This document shows positions 1 to 9,973 of a DNA stretch of 25,289 bases, piece by piece. A program made the translations under genes and the position numbers. The notes below the pieces were generated by a model. That model was not told the origin of the DNA, searched no databases, and worked only from the letters and a program-made list of their open reading frames with translations. How positions within the stretch are numbered: position 1 is the first letter of the stretch; each line of letters begins with the position of its first letter. Origin of the DNA: Rhodococcus rhodnii. GTDB taxonomy: Bacteria; Actinomycetota; Actinomycetes; Mycobacteriales; Pseudonocardiaceae. The stretch is from contig JOAA01000064.1 in NCBI GenBank assembly GCA_000720375.1, positions 1-25,289 on the forward strand, given 5' to 3'.

Positions 1-66
1 GCGTCCGCTACTGGCGGTTCCCTGACGGGTTGTCTGTTCCAGACGAACTTTTCGGATCGGCAGGGA

Positions 67-99
67 TGACCTGCACGGACGACATTTTCGGCAAGCGCA
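67..99 (+). repeat. Right terminal sequence of an IS family 2 element
   Basis: This stretch starts with a TGA and matches 899-931 at nearly every base, differing only around the middle (CGGACGAC against CGGATAAC). At 899-931 the same sequence follows directly after the transposase stop codon, so here it is the 3' end of another copy of the same element. It abuts, with no spacer, an internal piece of a second copy that begins at about base 100. The body of the element to which this end belonged is not recognisable in bases 1-66. Confidence 0.7.
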
Positions 100-901
100 G
101 TCCCGACCGAAACGTCCCGGCCGGCCGCGCACCATACGATCCATCCGAGTCCTGGTCCTGCGCCTGGCCAAGGAGAACCCGAGCTGGGGCTACCGCCGCA
201 TTCACGGCGAACTCCTCGTCCTGGGTATCAAAGTCGCCGCCTCCACCGTCTGGCAAATCCTCAGTGACGCACACATCGCCCCCGCACCCCAACGCGCATC
301 CAACACCTGGGCCCAGTTCCTCCGCTCCCAAGCCGAGGTCCTACTGGCCTGCGACTTCTTCGAAACCGTCACCCTTACCGGCACACGCATGTACGTCCTG
401 GTCGTGATCGAACACGCCCAACGCCGAATCCGAATCCTCGGCGCCACAGCACATCCGACCGCGGCGTGGGTGACCCAAGCCGCCCGCAACCTCATCATGG
501 ATCTCGAGGACGCCAGCTACCATGCACGATTCCTGATCCGCGACAGAGACGGCAAATTCCCTCACCTGTTCGACGACATCCTCGCCGACGCCGACACCCA
601 CGTCGTCCTCACCGGTGTTCAGATACCCAGGATGAACTCCATCGTCGAACGCTGGATCCAGACCTGCCGACACGAACTGCTCGACCGCACCCTCATCTGG
701 AACCAGCGACACCTGCTCCACGCACTCCGCGAATACGAGCACTTCTACAACATCCACCGACCACACCAAGGCATCACCAACGCCCGACCATTACAACCAC
801 TGCCAGAGCCAATCACCAATCCAGCCCAGATCAGTCAACTCGACATCCGCCGACGCCCACGTCTGGGCGGCGTCCTCAACGAGTACCAGCATGCCGCCTG
901 A
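100..901 (+). pseudogene. 5'-truncated integrase-core transposase (IS family 2)
   Basis: The reading frame is open from base 101 to the TGA at 899-901 and encodes about 266 residues of a DDE (rve-type, IS3/IS481-like) transposase that would cut and join the IS ends. Recognisable parts are the helix-turn-helix region with WGYRRIHGEL, the first catalytic Asp in LLACDFFETV, the second in FLIRDRDGKF and the Glu in MNSIVERWIQ. The relative at 18190 shows that roughly the first 99 residues are missing; similarity begins at its Ser100. The start is replaced by the terminal sequence of another copy (67-99). All three catalytic residues survive, but no native start codon or promoter remains, so I call it a pseudogene. 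A shorter in-frame ATG exists at 389. Confidence 0.8.
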
Positions 902-931
902 CCTGCACGGATAACATTTTCGGCAAGCGCA
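902..931 (+). repeat. Right terminal inverted repeat of IS family 2
   Basis: Directly after the transposase stop codon. Its reverse complement begins TGCGCTTGCCGAAA and aligns with the left end found at 18091 (TGCGCATGCCGAAA), with further matches in the following ATCCGT and CAGG/CTGG-TCA blocks. The pair defines the two ends of this element family. No target duplication can be read because neither copy is complete. Confidence 0.7.
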
Positions 932-1147
932 CCTTCGGACAAGCCACAACCCGGACCCACCACACCCCAGCCTAACCCTCACCTCTCAGCCGCCCTCTTG
1001 ACATAAAGGGGAGCCATGAGCGTGCTTTGCTGCGTGCATGGACGTGCTTGTCCGGTGGTCGACTTACGGCCGGGAGGATGCAGGGCGGAAAGGCACCTGC
1101 CGACGGTGTAAGAGCTCATGCTCGCGGCAGTGAGGAGCTCCCCGATG

Positions 1148-2635
1148 TCATAGTCCCGCCCGGCGCAGTGCTCGCATGAGTTCTTCCCGGTGGTCGTACG
1201 AGGCGGTGAAGTGCGCGAAGCCTGGCGTGAAGTTTTGGCCGATCCGCTGGTGCAGCTGCCGCAGCGTGACCAGCAGTCGCGCGGCGAGCGGGTAGTCCGA
1301 GCGCTGGTCGATCGCGGTCCGCGCTCCGTGTGCCAGTAGCGGCACCGCGTCCGGTCCGCGGCGTTCGGCCAGAATCTCGGCGAGCCGGGCGACCACGTCG
1401 GCCGACAAGGAGGACTTCCACGCCGCCGTCCAAGCCCGCTCGAGTTCATCCAGCTCGACAAGCAGCCAGACGATCTTGTGCGCGTCGCCCAGCCCGGCCA
1501 CGTGCTCGAACGCCCGGAGCTTCGCATACTCGACGGCGTCGATCGGCGCGGCGGCGGCGAGTAGTCCGTTGTAGGAGTACCTACTGGGATACCGCAGGAA
1601 GGCGGTCAGCCACAGGCGTGCTGCCTCCTGGTGTCGCCCTGTGGCCGAGTACAGCTTCGCCAGCACGGCGTCGCCGCCCGGCGGTTGCGGGTCGGCGCAC
1701 TCCAATCTGTCGATGACCTCCGCTAACCGGCCTGCTGACTGCAACGCCTTGGCGATCGACACGTCCCGCATGGGGTCGGTGACGTCCTCGGCGTAGAAGG
1801 CGACGAGTTCGTCGGTACTCGGCTCACAGCTGAGGGTGTACTCCTCCCGCAGCCGCCGGATGCGTTCCCGTCGTTCCGCTTGTGACATGGGCTCGTCATA
1901 GTCAGCGGAGATCACCGGCAGCGCCCGCTGCAGCTCCGCCAGGCGCTCCCCGTAGGCGGATCTCGTCGCATCGTCCAACGTCTCGTAGAACTCGTGGACG
2001 TGTATAGGCGTCTGGACATCGGGAAGGCTGACCAGGAGGTCGGCCGTCCACCGGCCGAGCTCACGCGGGTCGGCGGGCTCGTTCTCGCACGCCCTAGCCA
2101 GTCCTTCCACGATCCGCTCACCGACGTCCAGCAGCGTGTCGTACGCCTCATGGCTGTCGAAGTAGACGGACGTGTGCGCGACCTGCCACATCAGCCGCTG
2201 ATATGCGGGTCGGACCAGCGCGGGGTGGTACTCGCTGCTGATATCCAGGTCGTTGATGACATGGAACGCCGCGGTGGCCCACGGTTCGTAGTTGGCGCCG
2301 CTCAGCTTCCGGCGACTGCCCACGGCTTCCACGCGCCGCATCAGCTCTTCGGGGTCGGGTGGGCTCGCGACATCCAGGGCCATCAGCACGGCGGCGACGC
2401 AGTGCACGCAGAATTCCTCAGGCCGCTTGCCGCAACTGCACTCGCCGACGAGCCTGCCGTTCGCGCCGGTCACCCGCACGTCGAAGTCGTCGTCGTAGCC
2501 GACGTTCGAAACGATCTCGCCGGCCGACACCATGACCGAAACCGCGTCGGCGAACTCGGCTGCCTGGGCGACCACCTCAGCGCCGGCTCTCGCCACCACA
2601 TCGTCCTCTCTGAACCAGAGCACCACGGCGCTCAT
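1148..2635 (-). CDS. SWIM zinc-finger domain protein
   Basis: About 495 residues. Near the N-terminus is a SWIM zinc-finger signature, C-x-C-x7-C-x-H (CSCGKRPEEFCVHC, roughly residues 66-79), a fold that binds zinc and contacts DNA or protein. The rest is rich in helical repeats resembling a degenerate TPR/HEAT array and ends with the motif typical of actinobacterial SWIM proteins (YPLAARLL near the end, then LMRALRRAGL). The cellular role of these stand-alone SWIM proteins is not established. I chose the ATG at 2635 because WFREDDV just after it matches the usual N-terminus of the family; an in-frame TTG at 2701 would add 22 residues. It stands alone, with no partner gene on the same strand close by. 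The reading frame is intact, unlike many of its neighbours. Confidence 0.8.
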   Translation of the reverse strand: MSAVVLWFREDDVVARAGAEVVAQAAEFADAVSVMVSAGEIVSNVGYDDDFDVRVTGANGRLVGECSCGKRPEEFCVHCVAAVLMALDVASPPDPEELMRRVEAVGSRRKLSGANYEPWATAAFHVINDLDISSEYHPALVRPAYQRLMWQVAHTSVYFDSHEAYDTLLDVGERIVEGLARACENEPADPRELGRWTADLLVSLPDVQTPIHVHEFYETLDDATRSAYGERLAELQRALPVISADYDEPMSQAERRERIRRLREEYTLSCEPSTDELVAFYAEDVTDPMRDVSIAKALQSAGRLAEVIDRLECADPQPPGGDAVLAKLYSATGRHQEAARLWLTAFLRYPSRYSYNGLLAAAAPIDAVEYAKLRAFEHVAGLGDAHKIVWLLVELDELERAWTAAWKSSLSADVVARLAEILAERRGPDAVPLLAHGARTAIDQRSDYPLAARLLVTLRQLHQRIGQNFTPGFAHFTASYDHREELMRALRRAGL

Positions 2636-2976
2636 CCAACCAACAACCGCGCGGGTCGTGCCGACCACCGCGTCGGGGACGTGGGGGCAAGGCGTGAGCA
2701 AGCAGGTCGAAGCGCTGTTCGCCCCGCCACGCGCCCGGTTCCCGATGACGCGCGTAGCCGGAGGCCGACATCGCGCAGCACGTAGACCCCTAGCCTGCGT
2801 GACAGCACGCCGCCATATTGCGCACGCAACGTTCGGTCGTCGGCTACTTAGATACTTGGCGTAGGACCGGTGTCTGGCCAGACTCGCGCTGATGCACCCA
2901 GAGCCGCAGAGCGACGGGCCGCGCGTTGTAAGGACTCATGGTGCGGCGGGTGCAACGGATGCTGCGGTGCGACAGG
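2636..2976. other. Intergenic region upstream of the SWIM gene
   Basis: I see no convincing gene here. It contains a perfect 12-bp palindrome, GTCTGGCCAGAC, at 2872-2883, which could be an operator or chance. Short open frames in the region have atypical composition and no ribosome binding site. Confidence 0.4.
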
Positions 2977-3456
2977 TCAGGTGGAGGCTGGGTTGGTCGT
3001 GGTCTGGCCAGGTGCCAGGAACGTGACGGGCGTGACGGTGGTGGGACGGTGACGTGGTGTGGCATCGGAGGCTGCGGTGTCTGCCTTCAACCGGGCGGGT
3101 GGTTGAATGTCCACGCGCGGCGGGGTTTCGTGTTCAGGGGCGGGTGGACTGGTGAGTGCGCGGCGGGCGTTGGTGATCCACAGTGTCCACATGGTGTGGT
3201 CACGGTGATCGGCCATCTGGGAGTGCAACGCGGACAGGATGCCGCGCACGCGGGCGGCCAGTACCGGATGGGCGCCTACGGCTGTCCACACGGGACTTGG
3301 CATGGAGCCGCCGCGGACGAGGCGGCGGATGTAGTCGGTGAGATCCGGGTGCGGCATGGCAAGCCACTGCTCGACGATGGCGTTGTTCTCAGGCACGACG
3401 GCGACTCCTGCGGGCGAGCGAGACGTGGGCGCTGGCGCGTGAACGATCGGTGTCAT
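2977..3456 (-). CDS. Small hypothetical protein, function unknown
   Basis: About 159 residues if read from the ATG at 3456, which is preceded by GGGAG at a normal spacing of about nine bases; the longer open frame to 3579 has no comparable signal. The middle (roughly residues 25-100) is a helical segment with conserved-looking features, IVEQWLAMP, IRRLVRGG and VWTAVGAHPVLAARVRGIL, while the C-terminal third is Pro/Thr/Ala-rich and probably disordered. There is no signal peptide or membrane span. I do not recognise the family. It lies just downstream of a decayed sigma-factor-linked gene on the same strand, but nothing ties the two functionally. Confidence 0.5.
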   Translation of the reverse strand: MTPIVHAPAPTSRSPAGVAVVPENNAIVEQWLAMPHPDLTDYIRRLVRGGSMPSPVWTAVGAHPVLAARVRGILSALHSQMADHRDHTMWTLWITNARRALTSPPAPEHETPPRVDIQPPARLKADTAASDATPRHRPTTVTPVTFLAPGQTTTNPAST

Positions 3457-3639
3457 TGCCTGAACTCCCGCTGGCAGTACCGGCATACCTCGGCATGCTA
3501 GTGGAACTCGTTGCTTTCCGGCGCGCGGAGTACTCCGGGTACATGACTGCCTGCCGTGACGGTGTTCGCATGCGTGCACCGTCGTGTTCCTCGACCTCGT
3601 GTGCGGCCACAGCTTCAGTTCCGGTTCGATATGACGGAC

Positions 3640-4537
3640 GGGGTGGGCGAGCGGCGGCTCGGGGGGGTAGCCGCCGCCCGCCCTGGGAGCGGCGACCCTG
3701 CGGTGAGGTGGGAGGAGGGTCGCCGCACTGGTCTAGCGGGGGGTTGGTCAGCGGCTGGGGGCGCGAGGACGGCAGCGAGTTGGGTTTGCCTTTCTGGTGT
3801 GTCTCATCGGGACCGTGGGGGTGCGGGTGGGGCTTGCCCTCCGGATTTACGGATTTCCCGGGCTGCTTGCCGAGCAGGCCGGCGCAGTAGGCGGCGACCT
3901 TGGCCTTGCCACCGGCAGACTTGATCAACACGGTGAACGCGGGATTCTTCGGCGCCTTGCCGTGTTCGGCCCCGGCACCGGCCGTGTAGCCGCGGCAGAG
4001 ACCCACCAGTGACGGCGAGGGCGAACCGCTGCCGTTGTTGTCGCCATGTGCCTTACCTGTCCCGGTGTTCTTGTCCGTCGCGTTCCTGTCAGGCGCCGCC
4101 GGTGTTGTGTCCGAGACGGCTGACGGGGTTTGCGGACACGTGGTTGACCGTGGACGGAACCGTGACCATGGGCGGAGCCGTGGAGCCGCCATTGCCAGGC
4201 TGGGCAGGCACGCTCCCGGTCACGGCCGCAACCGCGACACCACCGACGGCCACCGCCGCCACGGCTGCGGCCGCGATCTTGACCGTAAGCAGCTTCGCCA
4301 GCATGACCTTGAGCATCGACCGTCTCCGTGGCTGGGCGGCATCGGCGAGACGAGCGGCCCGGAACGCCGCCATGGCAGCCTGCTCACCGGCGAACTCGGC
4401 TCACGCGCCGGCTCGGACGCCGCCGCGAGCAGCTCGCTCAGCGCGTCCGGTCCCCCGGCCCGCGCCCGGTCCGGCGCACCGTCAAGCAGTTGCTCAGCGG
4501 TGCGCCGGTCCACCCGGCGGAAACGATGCGCGCTCAT
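3640..4537 (-). pseudogene. Frameshifted single-pass membrane protein linked to an ECF sigma factor
   Basis: Three segments in different frames read as one protein. The first starts at ATG 4537 (RFRRVDRRTAEQLLDG). The frame then changes near 4405, giving AGEQAAMAAFRAARLADA, a basic stretch, and a hydrophobic segment (LLTVKIAAAAVAAVAVGG, about 4300-4250) that would cross the membrane. A second change near 4130-4160 leads to an extracytoplasmic Ser/Gly/Pro-rich tail with SLVGLCRGYTAG and AAYCAGLLGK. Proteins of this architecture commonly sit beside ECF sigma genes in actinomycetes and are thought to act as anti-sigma-like partners. The last frame stays open to 3389, but beyond about 3700 it is low-complexity and the true end is unclear. 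Two frame changes make a functional product unlikely, unless they are sequencing errors. Confidence 0.65.
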
Positions 4538-4594
4538 CTCAAGTCCTTCAGCGTCAAAGCCGTCGATTGTGTCACTCTGCCGTGTTCATGCTGG

Positions 4595-4711
4595 TCAGCC
4601 GGGGTGCTCAAGGTGCTCGGCAAGCTTGCGCAGACCGCGATACGCCGCCGAGCGCAGGGTTTGGAACCCCACAGGATCATCACCGAAGCCAAGCGACTGG
4701 TATCCGCCTTG
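4595..4711 (-). pseudogene. C-terminal remnant of an ECF sigma factor
   Basis: About 38 residues ending in TLRSAAYRGLRKLAEHLE and a stop at 4595. This resembles the recognition helix and tail of region 4 in ECF sigma factors (usually R-x-A-x-H/Y-RGLRRLAE), the part that contacts the -35 promoter element. Nothing recognisable of regions 2 or 3 lies upstream; instead the GH3 gene begins, on the other strand, within 100 bases. The position, 58 bases upstream of the partner membrane-protein gene on the same strand, is where the sigma gene of such a pair would be. Short and therefore only moderately certain. Confidence 0.4.
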
Positions 4712-4794
4712 CACTAGCTCCCCATTGGCGATGATCCCGGCGGCCACTACCGTGGCGGCGTGGACCTGACCACCGACGACAACCCCAAGCCACG

Positions 4795-5982
4795 GTGAGG
4801 CACGCGAACCGCAAGATTCTGCTGGCCGCGGCGGCCGGTGCGCTGCTGGCCGCCGCTTTGGTGGCGCTCGACGGTCCTGGGCCGTCCACACCTGTTGCCG
4901 GGTCTGCCGTGTCTACAGTGGATTCGCTACGGCCAGGTAAGCGTAGCGAACGCCCCGCTGAGCCGAAGCCGGTGCATGCGTCGGGTGAAGTGCCGTGTGC
5001 GGCGGCGTCGGAAGCGTTGACCACGCGACAACAGCTGGCGCAGCTGGTGATGGTCGGAGTGCCCGGAAATGCCGAGGCCGCGTCGAAGATCGTCCGGGAG
5101 CATCAGGTCGGGGGCGTCTTCGCGCACGCCAGTCCGGTGAAACTGCTGGCCAATGGCGGGCTGGCGAAGGTGCGCGGTGCCGCGCGGATCCCGTTGACGG
5201 TGGCGATCGACGAGGAAGGCGGCCGAGTACAGACAATCGATCCGCTGGCCGGCAGCATGCCCAGTGCCCGCAGGATGGCCGCGACCATGACGCCGGAGCA
5301 GGTGAAGGCGAAAGCCGCGGACCGTGGCCGGTTTCTCCACGAGGCCGGCGTGACCATGAACTTCGCTCCTGTTGTCGATGTGACGGGCAAACCCGCCGGG
5401 ACGGTGATCGGAGACCGGTCCTTCAGCGCTGATCCCCGAACGGCGAAGCAGTACGCGGCCGCCTTTGCGGCAGGCCTGTCGTCCGCAGGCGTGTTCCCTG
5501 TGCTGAAACACTTTCCGGGGCATGGCAGCGCGGACAGCGATTCCCACAAGCAATCCGCCGTTACCTCGCCATTGGCCCAGCTCGAGGCCGTGGACCTGGT
5601 GCCGTACCGGGGTCTGGCCGACTATGGCCCGACGGCTGTGATGCTCGGGCATCTCGTCGTACCAGGCCTGACAGGACAAGAGCCGGCCACGCTCTCGCCT
5701 GCGGCGTACCAGTTGTTGCGGACCAGATTCCAGTTCGACGGACTGGCTGTCACGGATGATCTTGGGGCGATGCGCGCGGTCACTGACCGCTACGACCTGC
5801 CCGAAGCGGTGCTTCGCGCCATTGCGGCGGGTGCGGACGTCGCCTTGTGGTCCTCCGGTGCTCGGATCGGCGAGGTCCTCGACCGGCTGGAGAAGGCAGT
5901 GCGGTCCGGGGAGCTGCCGGCTGAACGCGTACGAGACGCGTTGCGGCATGTGCTGATCAGCAAAAACCTCTGTATATCCTGA
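4795..5982 (+). CDS. Glycoside hydrolase family 3, beta-N-acetylhexosaminidase-like, exported
   Basis: 395 residues, GTG start at 4795 with a weak ribosome binding site. A short basic start (RHANRK) followed by a hydrophobic Ala/Leu stretch at residues 8-25 is a signal peptide or anchor, so the enzyme acts outside the membrane. The single GH3 barrel carries IDEEGGRVQ (139-147), the NagZ-type loop KHFPGHG (238-244) with the Asp-Ser-His triplet at 249-251 that supplies the acid/base, and the nucleophile Asp321 in AVTDDLGAM. These are the hallmarks of GH3 enzymes that remove N-acetylglucosamine, for example from peptidoglycan fragments; the exact substrate is inferred. Cys68 and Cys393 frame the domain and could pair. 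It looks intact although it sits between a decayed locus and an IS that begins 18 bases after its stop. Confidence 0.85.
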   Translation: MRHANRKILLAAAAGALLAAALVALDGPGPSTPVAGSAVSTVDSLRPGKRSERPAEPKPVHASGEVPCAAASEALTTRQQLAQLVMVGVPGNAEAASKIVREHQVGGVFAHASPVKLLANGGLAKVRGAARIPLTVAIDEEGGRVQTIDPLAGSMPSARRMAATMTPEQVKAKAADRGRFLHEAGVTMNFAPVVDVTGKPAGTVIGDRSFSADPRTAKQYAAAFAAGLSSAGVFPVLKHFPGHGSADSDSHKQSAVTSPLAQLEAVDLVPYRGLADYGPTAVMLGHLVVPGLTGQEPATLSPAAYQLLRTRFQFDGLAVTDDLGAMRAVTDRYDLPEAVLRAIAAGADVALWSSGARIGEVLDRLEKAVRSGELPAERVRDALRHVLISKNLCIS

Positions 5983-6000
5983 CGTTGGGTCAACCGAGGC

Positions 6001-7167
<1,167 letters not shown>

Positions 7168-7510
7168 ACGAAACCCGCGCTGGGGACACCGAAGGATCCA
7201 CGGCGAACTGGCCGGCCTCGGTTACCGGATCGCCGCATCCACCGTCTGGGAGATCCTCAACTCGGCTGGCATCGATCCCGCCCCACGCCGAACCGGTCCC
7301 ACCTGGAAACAGTTCCTCGCCAGCGAGGTCCGCGGCATCATCGCGGCAGATTTCCTCCACATCGACACCGCGCTCGGCAACGCCTCTATGCCCTGGTGTT
7401 CCCGAGCATGGCTCGCGGCGACTGCACATCGCGGGCGTCACCGAACACCCGACCCAGGACTGGACGACACAACAGGCCCGCAACCTCACCGCTAATCTTG
7501 GCACCAGCCC
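7168..7510 (+). pseudogene. Fragment of a third integrase-core transposase
   Basis: Starts exactly at the right end of IS copy A and reads [18 protein letters not shown], then [16 protein letters not shown] and [20 protein letters not shown], the last containing the first catalytic Asp. Near 7375 the frame breaks and continues as [20 protein letters not shown], then stops being recognisable near 7505. It is clearly related to, but different from, the two IS families above. Both the N-terminus and the C-terminal half of the catalytic core are gone; the element was apparently cut by the insertion of copy A on one side. Confidence 0.75.
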
Positions 7511-7539
7511 AGGCGGTGACGGGCTGTGCCCAGATGGAG

Positions 7540-8346
7540 CTAGACTTTGCGGGCGACTCCCGCGTAGATCTGTTCCCGCTCCGGACCGTCCATGTCGTAG
7601 GGCCATTGCGGGCGCCAGTCCGCAGTGGGCACTACCCCTGGCTCGACGAGCTCGAAGCCCTTGAAGAGCGACATGAACTCCGCCCGGCTGCGCGGGCAGA
7701 TCGGGTCCGCGCTCTTCTTCATCACCTCCACCATGGCGGCCATCTCAGCCGGACGGGAGTCGGCCGTGAAATGCGACATCGCGAGGAAGCTGCCTGGCGC
7801 AAGCCACTCACGATAGCTGGCGAGCAACCCGCTCGGATGCCCCTCGGGCGCGATGAAATGCAGCACCCCGACCAGCAGCAGACCCAGCGGCTGGTCGAAG
7901 TCCAGCAGGTCACGCACCTGCGGATGATCCATGATCCCGTCTGGGTCCCGCAGATCCCGCTGAATGGCAGTCGCGTTGTCATTCGCACCGAGCATCAACT
8001 GGCTATGGTTGACCGCAACTGGTTCCCGGTCCACATACACTACACGGGCGGCCGGGTCGATCCGTTGCGCGATTTCGTGTACGTTGCCCATGGTGAGAAT
8101 CCCGGAGCCGATATCGAGGAACTGCCGGATGCCCTGCTCCATCATGAACAGCACGGCCCGATGCAGAAACGCCCGGTTGAGCTGCGCGATCGCAGGAGCG
8201 CCGGGCAACGCCTGCTTGAACTGTTCCGCGATCTGACGGTCGGCGTCGAAGTTATGCCCACCACCGAGCAGGTAGTCGTAGATACGGGCGAAACTCGGAA
8301 TCTCGGTATCAACGTCGGCTGGTACACAATTCGGCTGCTCAGACAC
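7540..8346 (-). CDS. SAM-dependent methyltransferase, DUF574 (PF04672) family
   Basis: 268 residues from a GTG at 8346 preceded by GAGGTG with five bases spacing; upstream in-frame ATGs extend the frame but lack such a signal. The N-terminal family signature is [17 protein letters not shown] (21-37). The SAM-binding loop follows as [16 protein letters not shown] (77-91), with the acidic end of the next strand in VVYVDREP (102-109) and [10 protein letters not shown] later. Members of this actinobacterial family are Rossmann-fold methyltransferases with mostly unknown substrates, often found near regulators or secondary-metabolism genes. It is divergent from its paralogue at 9158, with about 810 bases between, and its stop lies 30 bases from a transposase fragment. 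The long open frame on the other strand (7396-8775) is a shadow. Confidence 0.85.
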   Translation of the reverse strand: MSEQPNCVPADVDTEIPSFARIYDYLLGGGHNFDADRQIAEQFKQALPGAPAIAQLNRAFLHRAVLFMMEQGIRQFLDIGSGILTMGNVHEIAQRIDPAARVVYVDREPVAVNHSQLMLGANDNATAIQRDLRDPDGIMDHPQVRDLLDFDQPLGLLLVGVLHFIAPEGHPSGLLASYREWLAPGSFLAMSHFTADSRPAEMAAMVEVMKKSADPICPRSRAEFMSLFKGFELVEPGVVPTADWRPQWPYDMDGPEREQIYAGVARKV

Positions 8347-9157
8347 AGGTTCACCTCGGCACATCGACGCGTCATTCTGCGGTTCGAACTTACTAGTGTC
8401 GACCATCCATCGTCGGGTGCACATTCCAGCGGTTCGACTGCTTCGCCGACCGCAAATACGCCGCTGCCGCTGAAGAACGACGTCGGTCACCAGCGCTTTG
8501 CGGGCCGACACCCGCCGTCCCCGAGCAACTCACGCCACGGTACACAACACCCCGACCTGCCACGCGGACCCTGCATCATCCCAGTCGACCATCTGCTTGC
8601 CGAACTCAAGCGGATGGTCGGTGCACCGCGAACGCAGCTGCCGACGTCAAGCCGTCCCACATGTTCGCGTAGCCTGGTGTGGTCGGCATTCCGTCGACGT
8701 AGCGAGAAGGCGCCGGGGTATTATCCGGGGCGACCTGCGTTCGGTCGGAGAGGGCGATTTCTTTCGGCGGCGTAAAGTCAGCGGTATTTCATGCGGTTTC
8801 GAGAATGCGAGACAAATCCCCAACTATCCGCAATCGTGGCGTAACGGTACGTGATGATCGTTGTCGATTAGCGGGTCTGATGGGTCTTGCCGTGGCGTTG
8901 CAGGCGTGAGATAATCCCTGCGTATCGGCATGGAATGTGCGCTTCGACGAAAAGGTATGCGACCTGTGGGTTATTGTTGTTCGCCCCTCATGATGCCTGA
9001 CGTTACGCCGAGATGGAACGTTGCCGCGTCGACGTAGATTTCAAGCATAGGAGATAGCTGTGGCCACGTTGTCGTATCGTGCAGCGTATCCTGTCCGTTG
9101 GTAATTGGACAATGACGCACAATGGCTGGTAAGGAAGTCGATCGCGAGGGTTGAACG
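8347..9157. promoter_or_regulatory. Divergent intergenic region between two methyltransferase genes
   Basis: About 810 bases with no convincing gene. The part from about 8750 to 9150 is noticeably richer in A and T than the neighbouring coding DNA, as expected for promoters. For the rightward gene, TTGGACA at 9105-9111 lies at a plausible distance upstream of the GTG, but I cannot define a -10 box with confidence. For the leftward gene I see no clear promoter. The length is unusual for this compact region and could hide a small RNA or a lost gene. Confidence 0.35.
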
Positions 9158-9970
9158 GTGTCGCCTGTGAAGAGTGGTGTCCCGCTGGTTCCGAATTTCG
9201 CGGCCGTCCGAGACCATTGGCTGGGTGGTTCGCACAGCACACCGGCAGACCGCGAACTCGCGGAGCAGATCATGGTGTGCATCCCATACCTGCCGTATGT
9301 GGTGCGGTCGCAGCGTGCGTTCCTGCGCCGCGCGGCACAGTACCTGGTCGAGACGGGGGTACGGCAGTTCGTCGATCTCGGTTCCGGTCTGCCTACCGCG
9401 GGCAACGTGCACGAGGTCGTTCAGAAGCTCGACCCGGAGGGGCGAGTGGTCTATGTGGACAGCGACCCCGCCGTTGTGAGCGAGGGGCGCGCCATGATCG
9501 CCGACAGCGTCAACACCGCGTTCGTCTGCGCTGATTTTCTCCGACCCGAGGCCGTGCTTGCTGCCCCCGAGTTGCGGGCGCTGCTGGATCTGGATGAGCC
9601 CGTCGCGGTATTCATGATCGACGTACTGCATCACATCTCCGACAGTGACAACCCCGCAGCAGTGATCGCGGCCTATGTGGACATGATGTGTCCTGACAGC
9701 CATGTCGCACTGTCACACCTCGGCCAGGATGAAGCGCTCATCGACGGGCTGGCAATGTTCCGCCGGATGTATGACACACCGCCACCCACGGTGCATCTGC
9801 GCAATTCACAGCAGATCGCGGACTTACTGGCAGGGCTGGACCTCGTCGAGCCTGGCATTGTTCCGCTGCCGTTGTGGCACCACGCCCCACATGCCGACAG
9901 TGACCTCGACCGGAAACCCGACATCTTCCCGGGATACGCCGCTCTGGGCCGCAAACCCGCGTTTCCATGA
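9158..9970 (+). CDS. SAM-dependent methyltransferase, DUF574 (PF04672) family, second copy
   Basis: 270 residues, GTG start at 9158 with GAGGG seven bases upstream. It shares the layout of the gene at 7540: a shortened N-terminal signature (VRDHWLGGSHSTPADR), the SAM loop FVDLGSGLPTAGNVHE (71-86), VVYVDSDP (98-104) and MIDVLHHI. The two are clearly divergent paralogues. This copy ends three bases from the stop codon of the UbiA-type gene, transcribed towards it, so the two transcripts must overlap at their ends. It could act on a product of the terpenoid operon, but the convergent arrangement gives no direct support; family members usually have unassigned substrates. Confidence 0.85.
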   Translation: MSPVKSGVPLVPNFAAVRDHWLGGSHSTPADRELAEQIMVCIPYLPYVVRSQRAFLRRAAQYLVETGVRQFVDLGSGLPTAGNVHEVVQKLDPEGRVVYVDSDPAVVSEGRAMIADSVNTAFVCADFLRPEAVLAAPELRALLDLDEPVAVFMIDVLHHISDSDNPAAVIAAYVDMMCPDSHVALSHLGQDEALIDGLAMFRRMYDTPPPTVHLRNSQQIADLLAGLDLVEPGIVPLPLWHHAPHADSDLDRKPDIFPGYAALGRKPAFP

Positions 9971-9973
9971 GGG

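Noticed and set aside
979..1527. 182-residue open frame on the - strand
   Set aside because: Most of it overlaps the SWIM gene on the same strand in another frame; only its last part (979-1147) is outside, and that is not recognisable as a protein.
7396..8775. 459-residue open frame on the + strand
   Set aside because: It is antisense to the methyltransferase at 7540-8346, which has family motifs and a ribosome binding site; the + strand frame has no recognisable domain and is typical of high-GC shadow frames.
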